A stretch of DNA of 13,054 bases from Desulfuromonadales bacterium (GCA_015688915.1 JAATGX010000251.1:1-13054); one strand, 5' to 3'; positions 1-6,334 are shown, numbered from the stretch's first letter. Numbers and translations are program-made. Notes: a model not told the origin generated them from the sequence alone.

Positions 1-211
1 ACTGGTGATGGAGACAATGATGCACGGCCAGGGGAAAGCCAACCATCTCCATGTAAGCGTTCTCGTTGCCGATATGCTCCGTCATGATCTCCAGGAGCCG
101 GTCCAGGTTCGGTCTGACGTCCATTTCCGGTTCCCGGCGCACCGATTCGATTATGATGTCCAGTGGGTCGATGATGCAGCAGTAGCGGCTGTCGCAACCT
201 GTCTCGTCCAT
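1..211 (-). CDS. Hemerythrin-like protein, N-terminal part (cut by window edge)
   Basis: The gene starts at ATG 211 and runs off the left edge, so only 70 residues are visible. An in-frame TGA directly precedes the start region, and GAGG lies about 7 nt upstream of the ATG, so this start is firm. Residues 43-70 contain H-I-G-N-E-N-A-Y-M, then V-G-F-P, then a His-rich H-H-x-x-H-H stretch. This matches the hemerythrin pattern HFxxEExxM...YP...HxxxH, whose His and Glu side chains hold a di-iron centre that binds O2. The usual first ligand (His of the DxQH motif) is not seen; the equivalent region reads C-D-S-R-Y-C-C. Hemerythrins in anaerobes usually serve oxygen sensing or scavenging; here the role is inferred. 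The gene begins 21 bp after the stop of the ribA remnant, which may carry its promoter. Confidence 0.6.
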   Translation of the reverse strand, partial: MDETGCDSRYCCIIDPLDIIIESVRREPEMDVRPNLDRLLEIMTEHIGNENAYMEMVGFPLAVHHCLHHQ

Positions 212-232
212 ACTGTCGCCTCATTTTACACG

Positions 233-496
233 TTACAGGCCTGCCAGCAGATGGCCCAATTTCTGCCGCTTGGTCCTCAGACAGCGGAGGCTGTCCCGAC
301 CGGCTTCGATCTCCAGCGGCACCCGTTCCACGATATCGAGGCCGTGGCCCTGGAGGCCGATGACCTTGGTGGGGTTGTTGGTCATCAGCCTGATCTTGCG
401 GGCGCCGAGTTCCGCCAGAATCTGGGCGCCGATGCCGTATTCCCGCAGGTCGGCCTTGAACCCCAGGGCTTCATTGGCCTCCACCGTGTCCTTGCC
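233..496 (-). pseudogene. Truncated 3' end of GTP cyclohydrolase II (ribA/ribBA remnant)
   Basis: The last ~87 residues of GTP cyclohydrolase II, the first enzyme of riboflavin synthesis, are recognisable: G-K-D-T-V-E-A-N-E-A-L-G-F, then D-L-R-E-Y-G-I-G-A-Q-I-L, then M-T-N-N-P, I-V-E-R-V-P and the terminal L-R-T-K-R-x-K-L-G-H-L-L. A complete RibA has about 200 residues and a RibBA fusion about 400. The zinc-binding cysteines, the catalytic region and the GRGIG segment are all missing. Homology stops abruptly near position 496; the frame stays open only to a TGA at 521-523, and the upstream residues do not match the family. GTG 484 could start a short peptide, but it would have no catalytic site. 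The break lies about 40 bp beyond the stop of the tetraheme cytochrome gene, so this fragment probably marks an insertion or deletion boundary. Confidence 0.8.
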
Positions 497-534
497 GCAT
501 TGGGTTTCCTCCCCATGGACTCAAGAATGCCGGT

Positions 535-966
535 TTAAGGGGTTGGCCAGGGGTGGCAACCGGCGCATGACGGCCCGCTACCCGTCACTCCGGTGAGGTC
601 CCGGCCATGGCAGTACAGAGTGGCGCACGCGGCGGTTCCGTTCTGAATGACGTAAACCCGGTGATATACAATGGTCTGATCGCCCCAATCGAGGGGATGG
701 ATAGTCTGCCGGTCACCCATATGGCACTGGATGCAGGCGACTTTGGAAATGCCGCCGGCAAAGTCGCCGCCGTGACATTCGGTGCAGGAATTGATGTCGG
801 CCATGGCAGCGGCTTTGTGTCCGGCCGGCAACCAGCCGGCCACGTGCGCCCCGCCGCTGTCGGCGGAAAAGGTACTCTGGGAATTCTGATCCCCACAGCC
901 GACAAGCGCGAGAGCAACGAGCACGGGCAGCCATATTCCCAAGATGATCGATCTTACCGGTGACAT
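535..966 (-). CDS. Tetraheme c-type cytochrome lipoprotein
   Basis: This 143-residue protein has a lipoprotein signal (residues 1-23, lipobox L-V-G-C with Cys24) and four heme-binding motifs: CTECH 61-65, CIQCH 78-82, CATLYCH 114-120 and CAGCH 134-138. The third is the rarer CX4CH form. Glycine at +2 after the lipid-modified Cys fits outer-membrane sorting by the E. coli rule. I chose ATG 966 over the upstream in-frame start at 1002 because an AGAGGTG ribosome-binding site precedes it and the signal peptide begins there. The start overlaps the 3' end of the pentaheme gene by 13 bp, so translation is probably coupled. It is the last gene of the operon and presumably passes electrons between the flavoprotein, the pentaheme protein and the barrel. 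The C-terminal H-P-W-P-T-P is encoded by sequence resembling part of the dispersed repeat at 9904-9977. No close named homologue is recognised. Confidence 0.88.
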   Translation of the reverse strand: MSPVRSIILGIWLPVLVALALVGCGDQNSQSTFSADSGGAHVAGWLPAGHKAAAMADINSCTECHGGDFAGGISKVACIQCHMGDRQTIHPLDWGDQTIVYHRVYVIQNGTAACATLYCHGRDLTGVTGSGPSCAGCHPWPTP

Positions 967-1385
967 GTCGCGCACCTCTCGTTGTTTTGTCTGCCGTGGC
1001 ACTTGGCACAGGCGGTCGGATCGACCCGCCCGTCGATCTTGTGTTGGCTCAGGTAGTCGCCCCGGTGCGGCAGGTTACGCTCGGGAGAGTCCGCGTACCT
1101 GTCGCTCGGCTTGATCTCCCCACGGGCATGGCAGTCGGAGCAGAACGACTCTTCGTGACAGGTGGCACAGGCCTGCCGCTGCTCCTGGGCATAGAAGCGA
1201 TGCTTCTCGAAAAAGCCGACCGCCCGGTGATTGAAAGCCGCCCAGGTATCGGGGTGGCACTCACGACAGTCGGACAGCCCCACAACCTTCTCGGGATGCA
1301 CCTGGACGATGCTGGTGGTAGTGGAGCACGCATAGAGCACGCTCAGGATCAGTGGTACCGTCAATATGACCAGTATCTTTTTCAC
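954..1385 (-). CDS. Pentaheme c-type cytochrome lipoprotein
   Basis: This 143-residue exported cytochrome has a lipoprotein signal ending L-Y-A-C (Cys20) and five CxxCH motifs: CRECH 40-44, CATCH 73-77, CSDCH 82-86, CAKCH 126-130 and CATCH 138-142. Additional histidines (for example H30, H53, H62, H107, H115) could supply the distal ligands of bis-His hemes. The C-terminal pattern P-H-R-G-D-Y-L...H-K-I-D-G-R-x-D-P-x-x-C-x-x-C-H-G-R resembles small pentaheme cytochromes found beside outer-membrane barrels in Geobacter electron conduits (from family knowledge, not a search). The start is GTG 1385, forming a GTGA overlap with the stop of the barrel gene, so barrel and cytochrome are translationally coupled. 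Likely role: electron carrier at the inner face of, or inside, the outer-membrane barrel. Confidence 0.88.
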   Translation of the reverse strand: MKKILVILTVPLILSVLYACSTTTSIVQVHPEKVVGLSDCRECHPDTWAAFNHRAVGFFEKHRFYAQEQRQACATCHEESFCSDCHARGEIKPSDRYADSPERNLPHRGDYLSQHKIDGRVDPTACAKCHGRQNNERCATCHR

Positions 1386-2713
1386 TTGCCCTCCCCTTCG
1401 GCGCTACGCCGTATATCAAACGCATAGGTCAGCTTGACCAGTCCCGCCACTTCATTGTCGTAATCGGGATTCCTGGAATAGTCCAGATCAGCGCCGATCC
1501 TCAGCCTGGGGGTTATTTCGTAGGAAGCGGCCCCGATGACGGTGTAGCTGTTCCGCACCCCGTTGATACGGCGGTCGTAGTTCACGTCGAAGAAATCGGC
1601 CGTGATATCGAGGTGCTCAATCTTCTTCGAGACAAAGATGCGGTACTCGCTGTAGCGCAGCGTATCCGTGGTGCCGTCCATGCGGTGCATGGCAAAGCCG
1701 GCCACAAATGAAGCGGGCAGGAAGAAGGTCGCCTTGCCGCCGTAGTAGTTGGCGTCTCCGGCGATCTCGTAGGTGTAGTTCTTGTAATCGCCCGCGACGG
1801 TCACCGATTTGATGGGGGTATAGGCGATGCTGCCCCCCACGGTCCTGACCTTCTCGTTGGGGTCGATCAGGCCGGTGGGGTTGGAAGGGCTGATCAGGCT
1901 GAACACATTGGTGGTCATGTGAAAGAAGTAGTCCTTGTAGTTGATGTCGGAGTACGTTGCATTGATGCTGAGGTTGTCCAGCGGGTTCCAGGTGAGCTTG
2001 TAGTCGTGCTCCATCCACCCCGAGGTTATGGAATTGTAGGAGGAGCGGCCGACTGCGTCGATCTGCTTCAGCGGGTGGAGCCAGATGTCGATCCCCTCCT
2101 CTTCCCGGTATCGCTCGCCGTTCTGGTCCGACTTGAGGGCGCTGACGCCGATGGTGTAATAACGGGGCATGTTGTGGGTGATGCGGCCGCCGTAAATGAA
2201 CTCGCCCCCCTTGGTGTTCGGTTCGGTGACCACGGGCGCGCCGGCAAAGAGGGCGGCGCCGAACCCGGCGGCAAAATCCGAGCGCAGGTACACCCCGTCC
2301 AGCCGTTCCGTAGCGACCCCTTCGGCCACGAACTGGCGGCCCAGGTTGACGACCAGGTTGCCCTTGGGCGCGCGATAGCTCAGGTAACCGTACTGGAGGT
2401 CGCCGTCCCGGTACTTGTCGGTGCTCCGGTCACCCAGGTCGGCGCGGCCCCAGCCGCCAAAATAGAAGGAAAGACTGCCGGCCTTGTCCAGGCTTGTCGC
2501 CGAGAGGCGCAGGAACTCGTAGGCCGGGTAGATGTCCTTCTTGTCGATGCTCTCCCTGATGCGGAAGATGGTGGTGGACTCGCCGGAGAGCGTGATGCCC
2601 CCCGCCATGGCCGGTACCGCAGCCGACAGCGGGCAGAGGGCGATTATACAGGCCCACAGACGCACCAGCAAGCCGACCGGGCGGCGCCGGCCCTTCGTAT
2701 CATAGATATTCAA
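1382..2713 (-). CDS. Outer-membrane beta-barrel protein (porin of a putative porin-cytochrome complex)
   Basis: The protein has 443 residues. I chose TTG 2713 because AAGGAGGG sits 6 nt upstream and the next residues form a clear signal peptide (basic 7-18, hydrophobic 19-31, cleavage after A-M-A near 37). The frame stays open to 2935, but that extension lacks a ribosome-binding site. The mature chain has no cysteine and alternates hydrophobic and polar residues with many Tyr, Gly, Asp and Asn, as in beta-barrels: for example L-Q-Y-G-Y-L-S-Y, S-I-N-A-T-Y-S-D, V-T-V-A-G-D-Y-K-N-Y and a final G-L-V-K-L-T-Y-A-F-D-I. A charged tail of about 10 residues follows the last strand, so the C-terminus is not the usual Phe. 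Directly followed by two cytochrome lipoproteins, it probably forms a conduit sheath like MtrB, OmbB or the Ext barrels, with which it shares architecture and size class rather than proven homology. A substrate porin is the alternative. Confidence 0.8.
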   Translation of the reverse strand: MNIYDTKGRRRPVGLLVRLWACIIALCPLSAAVPAMAGGITLSGESTTIFRIRESIDKKDIYPAYEFLRLSATSLDKAGSLSFYFGGWGRADLGDRSTDKYRDGDLQYGYLSYRAPKGNLVVNLGRQFVAEGVATERLDGVYLRSDFAAGFGAALFAGAPVVTEPNTKGGEFIYGGRITHNMPRYYTIGVSALKSDQNGERYREEEGIDIWLHPLKQIDAVGRSSYNSITSGWMEHDYKLTWNPLDNLSINATYSDINYKDYFFHMTTNVFSLISPSNPTGLIDPNEKVRTVGGSIAYTPIKSVTVAGDYKNYTYEIAGDANYYGGKATFFLPASFVAGFAMHRMDGTTDTLRYSEYRIFVSKKIEHLDITADFFDVNYDRRINGVRNSYTVIGAASYEITPRLRIGADLDYSRNPDYDNEVAGLVKLTYAFDIRRSAEGEGK

Positions 2714-2853
2714 GGCGACCCTCCTTGCCAGATAATTGTAGTTTCTACAGTGCGTTTTCTTTCGCTTCCGCAGGTAACGTTGTACTGTCAGCCCGATAAA
2801 GTGGCCGGTTTGCCGTGACGGCACGGCGCAGGGATAGTGGAACGGGGGTGGTG

Positions 2854-2887
2854 CGCACCGGGCGCTTCCGGAGAGGCGCCCGGTGCG
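2854..2887 (-). terminator. Strong intercistronic hairpin after the flavoprotein gene
   Basis: A perfect 12-bp inverted repeat (CGCACCGGGCGC and its complement) encloses a 10-nt loop, starting 7 bp after the flavoprotein stop codon. No T-run follows on the minus strand, so it is not a classic intrinsic terminator. It may be a partial terminator or an mRNA-stabilising stem that sets the ratio of flavoprotein to the downstream barrel and cytochromes. A smaller perfect palindrome (TGCCGT-G-ACGGCA) lies at 2811-2823 in the same 181-bp gap. Confidence 0.6.
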
Positions 2888-2894
2888 GACACGG

Positions 2895-4655
2895 CTACGT
2901 GTTGGCCCCGGTCTTAGCGATGCTTTTGCCCGCACTGTCCCAGGCAGTTTCCTTAGCCATATTTTGAACTGCTATGCGGCCGAAAGTAATCGCGCCGCCG
3001 GTGCTGCCGGCTGCGGCATAAAACTGGGCATGGATATGGGACGTTACCGCCCCTGCGGCGTAGAAACCCGGGATGACGCTGCCATCCAACTTCAGCACCT
3101 GCGCCTTGGGATTGATGCGCAGCCCACCGGTGGTATGAAGGAAGGTATTCGCGACAGTTTGTTTATAAGCGTAAAATGGCCCGGTCTTGATCTCCTGAAC
3201 TAGGCTGGAGTCCTTGCCGAATTGTTCGTCAACACCGGTGGCTGCGGAGGCGTTGTAACGGGCAAGTGTTTGCGGCAGGAACTTCGTGCCGAGCTTTGCA
3301 GCCAATCCCTCAATCGTCGGGTCCGTGAAGTCAAATACTGTTCCCAGGGGTTCAACTAGGTCATAGATCGGCTTGTCGATGATTACCCACACCCCGTCCG
3401 GGTAGACATAGACAATCCATTTTCCCATTTCCGGACCACCGTAGTCTTCGGGGGCAAACCGTTCCCCGTCCAGATTGACGACGATCCCTCTCACAAGGAT
3501 GGGCTGAGCTAGGTTTCCATTTGTGTATATGAGACTGTAGTCTTCAGTGTTGTGGAGGAGCCTGGTGTCGGCACCGATGGTCTGCCCCATCTTGAGCCCT
3601 GTCCCGATGTCCATTTTGTTGCCCGCGTAGGAAGGGACAGTTCCGCCATTGGCGTGCAACGCTTGCGGCGTGTACTGCGTCACCATCTCCTTGTTGTTGA
3701 TAAAGCCGCCGTTGCAGAGTAGCACCGCCTTGTTGGCCTTGTAAAACAGCTCGGTTTCCGATTCCACCACCGGCACACCGTTGGCGTCTACCTCTCCCAC
3801 CTTTGTCTTTACCGCGGCAACTCCCACAACGCGGCCGGCGGCATTAACGATCAGCCGTGTAACCCTGGTGTTGTAACGGATTTCGCCGACGCCGCCGGCC
3901 AGGGAGGCCAGGGCTTTTGTCTCCAGCGGAATGAACAGGCCATTCCCGCGACCGCCAATAAAGTTGCCGTTGGCGTCTTTCTGCCTGGGTGCGAAATGCG
4001 CGTGCGGGACAGCCTTGGCAAGCTTCCCGTCGCGCTTGAGGTGCACCTCATTGTCGTAGATGAGGCCGAAGCCATCCGGAGGGGCATTATAGCAGCCCGG
4101 TGTGTAATTCTCGTATCTCACGCCGGCGTCCACAAGCATGTTATAGGTTTCCACGGAATTCTCGCAGTAGGCCCTGATCAGATCTTCGTCTGCCCCTGAG
4201 CCGACCGTGGCCAGCGTTGCTGCGTAGAATTCATCCACGGTCTCCGTGAAGCCTGATGCCACCTGGGTGGCTGTGCCGGCTCCCAGCCACGTCCCGCCAC
4301 CGCACAGGTAGGTGCTGGGCGCTGAGGTCCTCTGGCCTGCCGGTTTCCTGTCCTGGTCCTGCGCCTCGAGGATAAGCAGCTTGGCGTTCAGCCCCTTTTC
4401 CTTGTTGGTGATGGCGGCGGATGCTGCCACGCCGCCGAACCCGACTATCACAATGTCGGCTTCGGCATCCCATTGCTTCGGCAGATTTGGATCGGATGGC
4501 GTGCTGTCGCCTGATTTGACAATTCTGGTGACATCGTCCCCGCATCCGGCGACGAGCCCTCCCAAAGCCACCGTTCCCACGGCGAGACCGCCTGTTTTCA
4601 AAAAACCCCGACGAGACATCCTGCTCTTTGTTTCCTGCTCTTCCCGGTTGCTCAT
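2895..4655 (-). CDS. Tat-exported FAD-dependent oxidoreductase (fumarate reductase/KstD flavoprotein family), predicted lipoprotein
   Basis: This 586-residue flavoenzyme starts at ATG 4655 with AAAGGAG 5 nt upstream. A twin-arginine motif S-R-R-G-F-L-K (14-20) is followed by a hydrophobic stretch ending L-V-A-G-C (Cys38), which suggests folded export and lipid anchoring. The FAD fold begins at D-I-V-I-V-G-F-G-G-V-A-A (67-78), with the acidic residue of the second strand at E97. The C-terminal FAD segment is G-L-R-I-N-P...V-I-P-G-F-Y-A-A-G-A-V-T and then G-S-T-G-G-A-I-T-F-G-R (about 550-560). This is the FAD_binding_2 family of fumarate, urocanate and methacrylate reductases and 3-ketosteroid dehydrogenases. 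Arginines typical of fumarate reductases, in the TTR and GANRLGG motifs, are not seen at the matching places (E-D-Y-G-G-P-E; H-A-Q-F-Y-A-A-A-G-S-T-G-G). The substrate is therefore unknown. The neighbours imply electron exchange with the operon cytochromes. Confidence 0.85.
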   Translation of the reverse strand: MSNREEQETKSRMSRRGFLKTGGLAVGTVALGGLVAGCGDDVTRIVKSGDSTPSDPNLPKQWDAEADIVIVGFGGVAASAAITNKEKGLNAKLLILEAQDQDRKPAGQRTSAPSTYLCGGGTWLGAGTATQVASGFTETVDEFYAATLATVGSGADEDLIRAYCENSVETYNMLVDAGVRYENYTPGCYNAPPDGFGLIYDNEVHLKRDGKLAKAVPHAHFAPRQKDANGNFIGGRGNGLFIPLETKALASLAGGVGEIRYNTRVTRLIVNAAGRVVGVAAVKTKVGEVDANGVPVVESETELFYKANKAVLLCNGGFINNKEMVTQYTPQALHANGGTVPSYAGNKMDIGTGLKMGQTIGADTRLLHNTEDYSLIYTNGNLAQPILVRGIVVNLDGERFAPEDYGGPEMGKWIVYVYPDGVWVIIDKPIYDLVEPLGTVFDFTDPTIEGLAAKLGTKFLPQTLARYNASAATGVDEQFGKDSSLVQEIKTGPFYAYKQTVANTFLHTTGGLRINPKAQVLKLDGSVIPGFYAAGAVTSHIHAQFYAAAGSTGGAITFGRIAVQNMAKETAWDSAGKSIAKTGANT

Positions 4656-4711
4656 GTCGACTCCTTTCGTAGTGATCCCATTGGGATAGTATGTCGAACG
4701 GAAGTTGGCCC

Positions 4712-5323
4712 CTACGGCTGGGTTGCCAGATAGTCCGCTATTTTCTGCAACTGCGTGTCATCCAGCCCGAACGTCATGCCGGCTGCCTTGAATGCCGCTA
4801 CCGTACGATTGCTCTTTGGCAGCCTCGTAGGCACCCCGTGACAGGAGGCCGTGCCGCAGGATTTCTTGTATTGCGCCTCACCGTCCAACACGCCACCTCC
4901 GTCACCGCCACTGGCGGCAACCGTAGTGCTCTTGAATGCCGCGGAAACACCACCTATGGTCAAGGTCGTGGTTGTGGTTGTACCATTCGAGGTCGATGCG
5001 GTATGCTGCACCCGCACCGTCTGGCCGTTGGTCACCGTGCCGGCGGAAGAGGTAAAGTCGCCGGTCCCAATAGAGTAGCTGCCGCCGGTAACGCTGATCG
5101 GGGCGGCAGCGGTTATGCCGCTGACGGTGATCGAGTTGGACGTGACGGTTGCGCCGAGCGCCACGTCTGTCTGGTTGGTAAAGGCGAATGCAGCCGGAGT
5201 AGTACCGCCGCCGTTATCCGGGCCGGTTCCGTTTTCGTATTCTGTTTTGTCCTCGCCACAACCGGTAAACACCACTAAGAAAGCCGACAACACCACAAAA
5301 AGCAGATATTTGTTCAATTTCAT
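4712..5323 (-). CDS. Lipoprotein with beta-rich domain and C-terminal monoheme cytochrome c
   Basis: The first gene of the operon encodes 203 residues. A lipoprotein signal ends V-F-T-G-C (Cys22), followed by a Gly/Asp/Thr linker. Residues 45-135 form a Thr/Ser-rich repeat-like domain (S-I-T-V-S-G-I...P-I-S-V-T-G-G-S-Y-S-I...L-T-I-G-G-V-S-A-A-F), typical of small Ig-like beta-sandwiches on bacterial surface proteins. After a glycine linker, residues 148-203 look like a class I cytochrome c: C-G-T-A-S-C-H (156-162) as the heme motif, M183 as a possible axial ligand, and a C-terminal helix L-Q-K-I-A-D-Y-L-A. The heme motif is CX4CH, unusual for a monoheme class I domain. The flavoprotein gene starts 56 bp downstream in the same direction. 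Likely role: electron partner of the flavoprotein, held to the membrane by its lipid and spaced by the beta domain. Confidence 0.85.
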   Translation of the reverse strand: MKLNKYLLFVVLSAFLVVFTGCGEDKTEYENGTGPDNGGGTTPAAFAFTNQTDVALGATVTSNSITVSGITAAAPISVTGGSYSIGTGDFTSSAGTVTNGQTVRVQHTASTSNGTTTTTTLTIGGVSAAFKSTTVAASGGDGGGVLDGEAQYKKSCGTASCHGVPTRLPKSNRTVAAFKAAGMTFGLDDTQLQKIADYLATQP

Positions 5324-5475
5324 CCCTCACCCAACCTTTCTGTAAGTAATCTGTACGTTAGTTATTACTGCCGCCCCATGTCCATCACATGTCCCACTTC
5401 CCCGTCACCTCCCTTGTGTATAATATCTCGTTAATTTAACTACTAAAATATTAACGTTTAAAAAATTATTATATT

Positions 5476-5492
5476 TGCTAAAACTATGCCAA
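5476..5492 (-). promoter_or_regulatory. Candidate sigma-54 (-24/-12) promoter of the redox operon
   Basis: On the minus strand the sequence TTGGCATAGTTTTAGCA has GG (5490-5489) and GC (5478-5477) separated by exactly 10 nt. It deviates from the TGGCACG-N4-TTGC consensus at three positions. Transcription would start near 5465, leaving an untranslated leader of about 140 nt before ATG 5323. The inverted repeat at 5601-5622 lies about 146 bp upstream, a normal activator distance, and the activator gene is nearby. Confidence 0.55.
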
Positions 5493-5560
5493 TCATTTAA
5501 ATGCTACTTAAATGCCTATAGTAGTATTACAATGACTATCTACTTCTTATATGTTATTCA

Positions 5561-5569
5561 ATTTGACAA
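5561..5569 (-). promoter_or_regulatory. Additional activator half-site
   Basis: ATTTGACAA repeats the right half of the operator at 5611-5619, exactly 50 bp away, close to five helical turns. Its left partner is degenerate. It would lie about 100 bp upstream of the predicted start of the redox operon and could be a second, weaker binding site. Confidence 0.35.
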
Positions 5570-5600
5570 CAGTAATTGCCGTATCTGATAATACTGTTAT

Positions 5601-5622
5601 GATTTGTCATATTTGACAAATC
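5601..5622. promoter_or_regulatory. Perfect inverted repeat, probable upstream activator site
   Basis: GATTTGTCA, a 4-nt spacer TATT and TGACAAATC form a perfect 9-bp inverted repeat, the symmetry expected of a dimeric Fis-type helix-turn-helix. Positions 5602-5619 match 6548-6565 at 17 of 18 bases. It sits about 146 bp upstream of the predicted transcription start of the redox operon. The likely binder is the sigma-54 activator encoded at 6636. Confidence 0.65.
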
Positions 5623-5701
5623 GCTGTTCACCTCTATCGGTACGGACATGGCGGGAAACTAGGAGTACGATGGAAGAAGGGAGGGGACGAAGCCGGTGCC
5701 A

Positions 5702-6334
5702 TCAAAATCGGGTGGCGGCATACAAGGCTTTTTCGGTTGCCAATCTTTTGAACTGTCTCGCCAGTTCCGGTATCGTATCGACCCCTTCAACAACGAGTGC
5801 CTCGAAGTCCTCGATGCCCATGAAATTCATGATTGACCGGAGATAGGGCACGGAATGGTCTTCTCCGCCTCCGTAGTGGAAACCGCCGGAAGAATGGATG
5901 TGGAGGCACTTTTTACCCTGGTTCCTCAGAAGCCCCACAGGGCCGTTGGGGGTATGCGCGAAGGCCTTGCCGGCCACGCAGATCGCATCGATATACATCT
6001 TCAGCTCCGCCGGGAACCCCAGGTTGAACATCGGGGTCACGAACAGATACTTGTCGGCCTCGACAAACTGATCGGCAAGCCTCCAGATTCGCCCGATCTT
6101 GCGCTGTTCGTCCTCGTTCAGGAATTCGAAGACCGCGCCGGCGCGCATCTTTTCCCAGCCGTTCAACACATCGATATCGATCCGCTGGATGTTGTCGCGA
6201 TAGAGGTCGAGGCAATGGAGTTCGTCACCCGGGTTGAGCCGCAGGTATTCCCCCAGGAACGCCCTGCCAATGGAAAGACCGCAGGAATGCTCCACCGGCT
6301 TCAGGTTGCAAGTGACATAGAGCAATTTCGCCAT
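5702..6334 (-). CDS. FMN-dependent NADH-azoreductase/quinone reductase-like flavoprotein
   Basis: This 210-residue protein belongs to the flavodoxin-like AzoR/NAD(P)H-quinone reductase family. It has the N-terminal beta strand K-L-L-Y-V-T, the FMN-binding motif P-M-F-N-L-G-F-P-A-E-L-K-M-Y-I-D (101-116, equal to PMYNF...LK.YID of AzoR), A-G-K-A-F followed by G-P-V-G-L-L, and the S-G-G motif near 149-151. Family length is about 200, so it is complete. ATG 6334 has GGGAGGG about 5 nt upstream. No signal peptide is seen, so it is cytoplasmic and would transfer two electrons from NAD(P)H to quinones, azo or nitro compounds. It lies between the redox operon and the divergent regulator, with its own sigma-54-type promoter candidate, so it is probably co-induced. 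The true substrate is unknown; the azoreductase name reflects family only. Confidence 0.85.
   Translation of the reverse strand: MAKLLYVTCNLKPVEHSCGLSIGRAFLGEYLRLNPGDELHCLDLYRDNIQRIDIDVLNGWEKMRAGAVFEFLNEDEQRKIGRIWRLADQFVEADKYLFVTPMFNLGFPAELKMYIDAICVAGKAFAHTPNGPVGLLRNQGKKCLHIHSSGGFHYGGGEDHSVPYLRSIMNFMGIEDFEALVVEGVDTIPELARQFKRLATEKALYAATRF

Larger units (their letters stand above)
5324..5701. other. AT-rich control region between azoR and the redox operon
   Basis: This 378-bp gap has no convincing gene. From about 5410 to 5620 it is far richer in A+T than the surrounding GC-rich coding sequence. It holds the sigma-54 promoter candidate (5476-5492), the inverted repeat (5601-5622) and an extra half-site (5561-5569). 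No clear terminator was found for the azoR gene, which ends at 5702. The low-GC stretch suits a DNA-bending control region, where a bent loop brings an upstream activator to the promoter. Confidence 0.6.

Noticed and set aside
1919..2818. Plus-strand open frame of 299 codons over the barrel gene
   Set aside because: No recognisable domain or start signal; the minus strand encodes a secreted barrel with signal peptide and Shine-Dalgarno site.
2811..2823. Short palindrome TGCCGT-G-ACGGCA as an operator
   Set aside because: Perfect but only 6-bp arms in GC-rich sequence, single copy in the window and no promoter next to it.
2714..2935. Upstream extension of the beta-barrel gene to 2935
   Set aside because: It would run through the 2854-2887 hairpin; the residues are Arg/Pro-rich and precede a clear signal peptide. 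TTG 2713 has a strong ribosome-binding site.
2895..4655. Naming the flavoprotein as fumarate or methacrylate reductase
   Set aside because: The characteristic arginines are not seen at the expected sites, so only a family-level name is supported.
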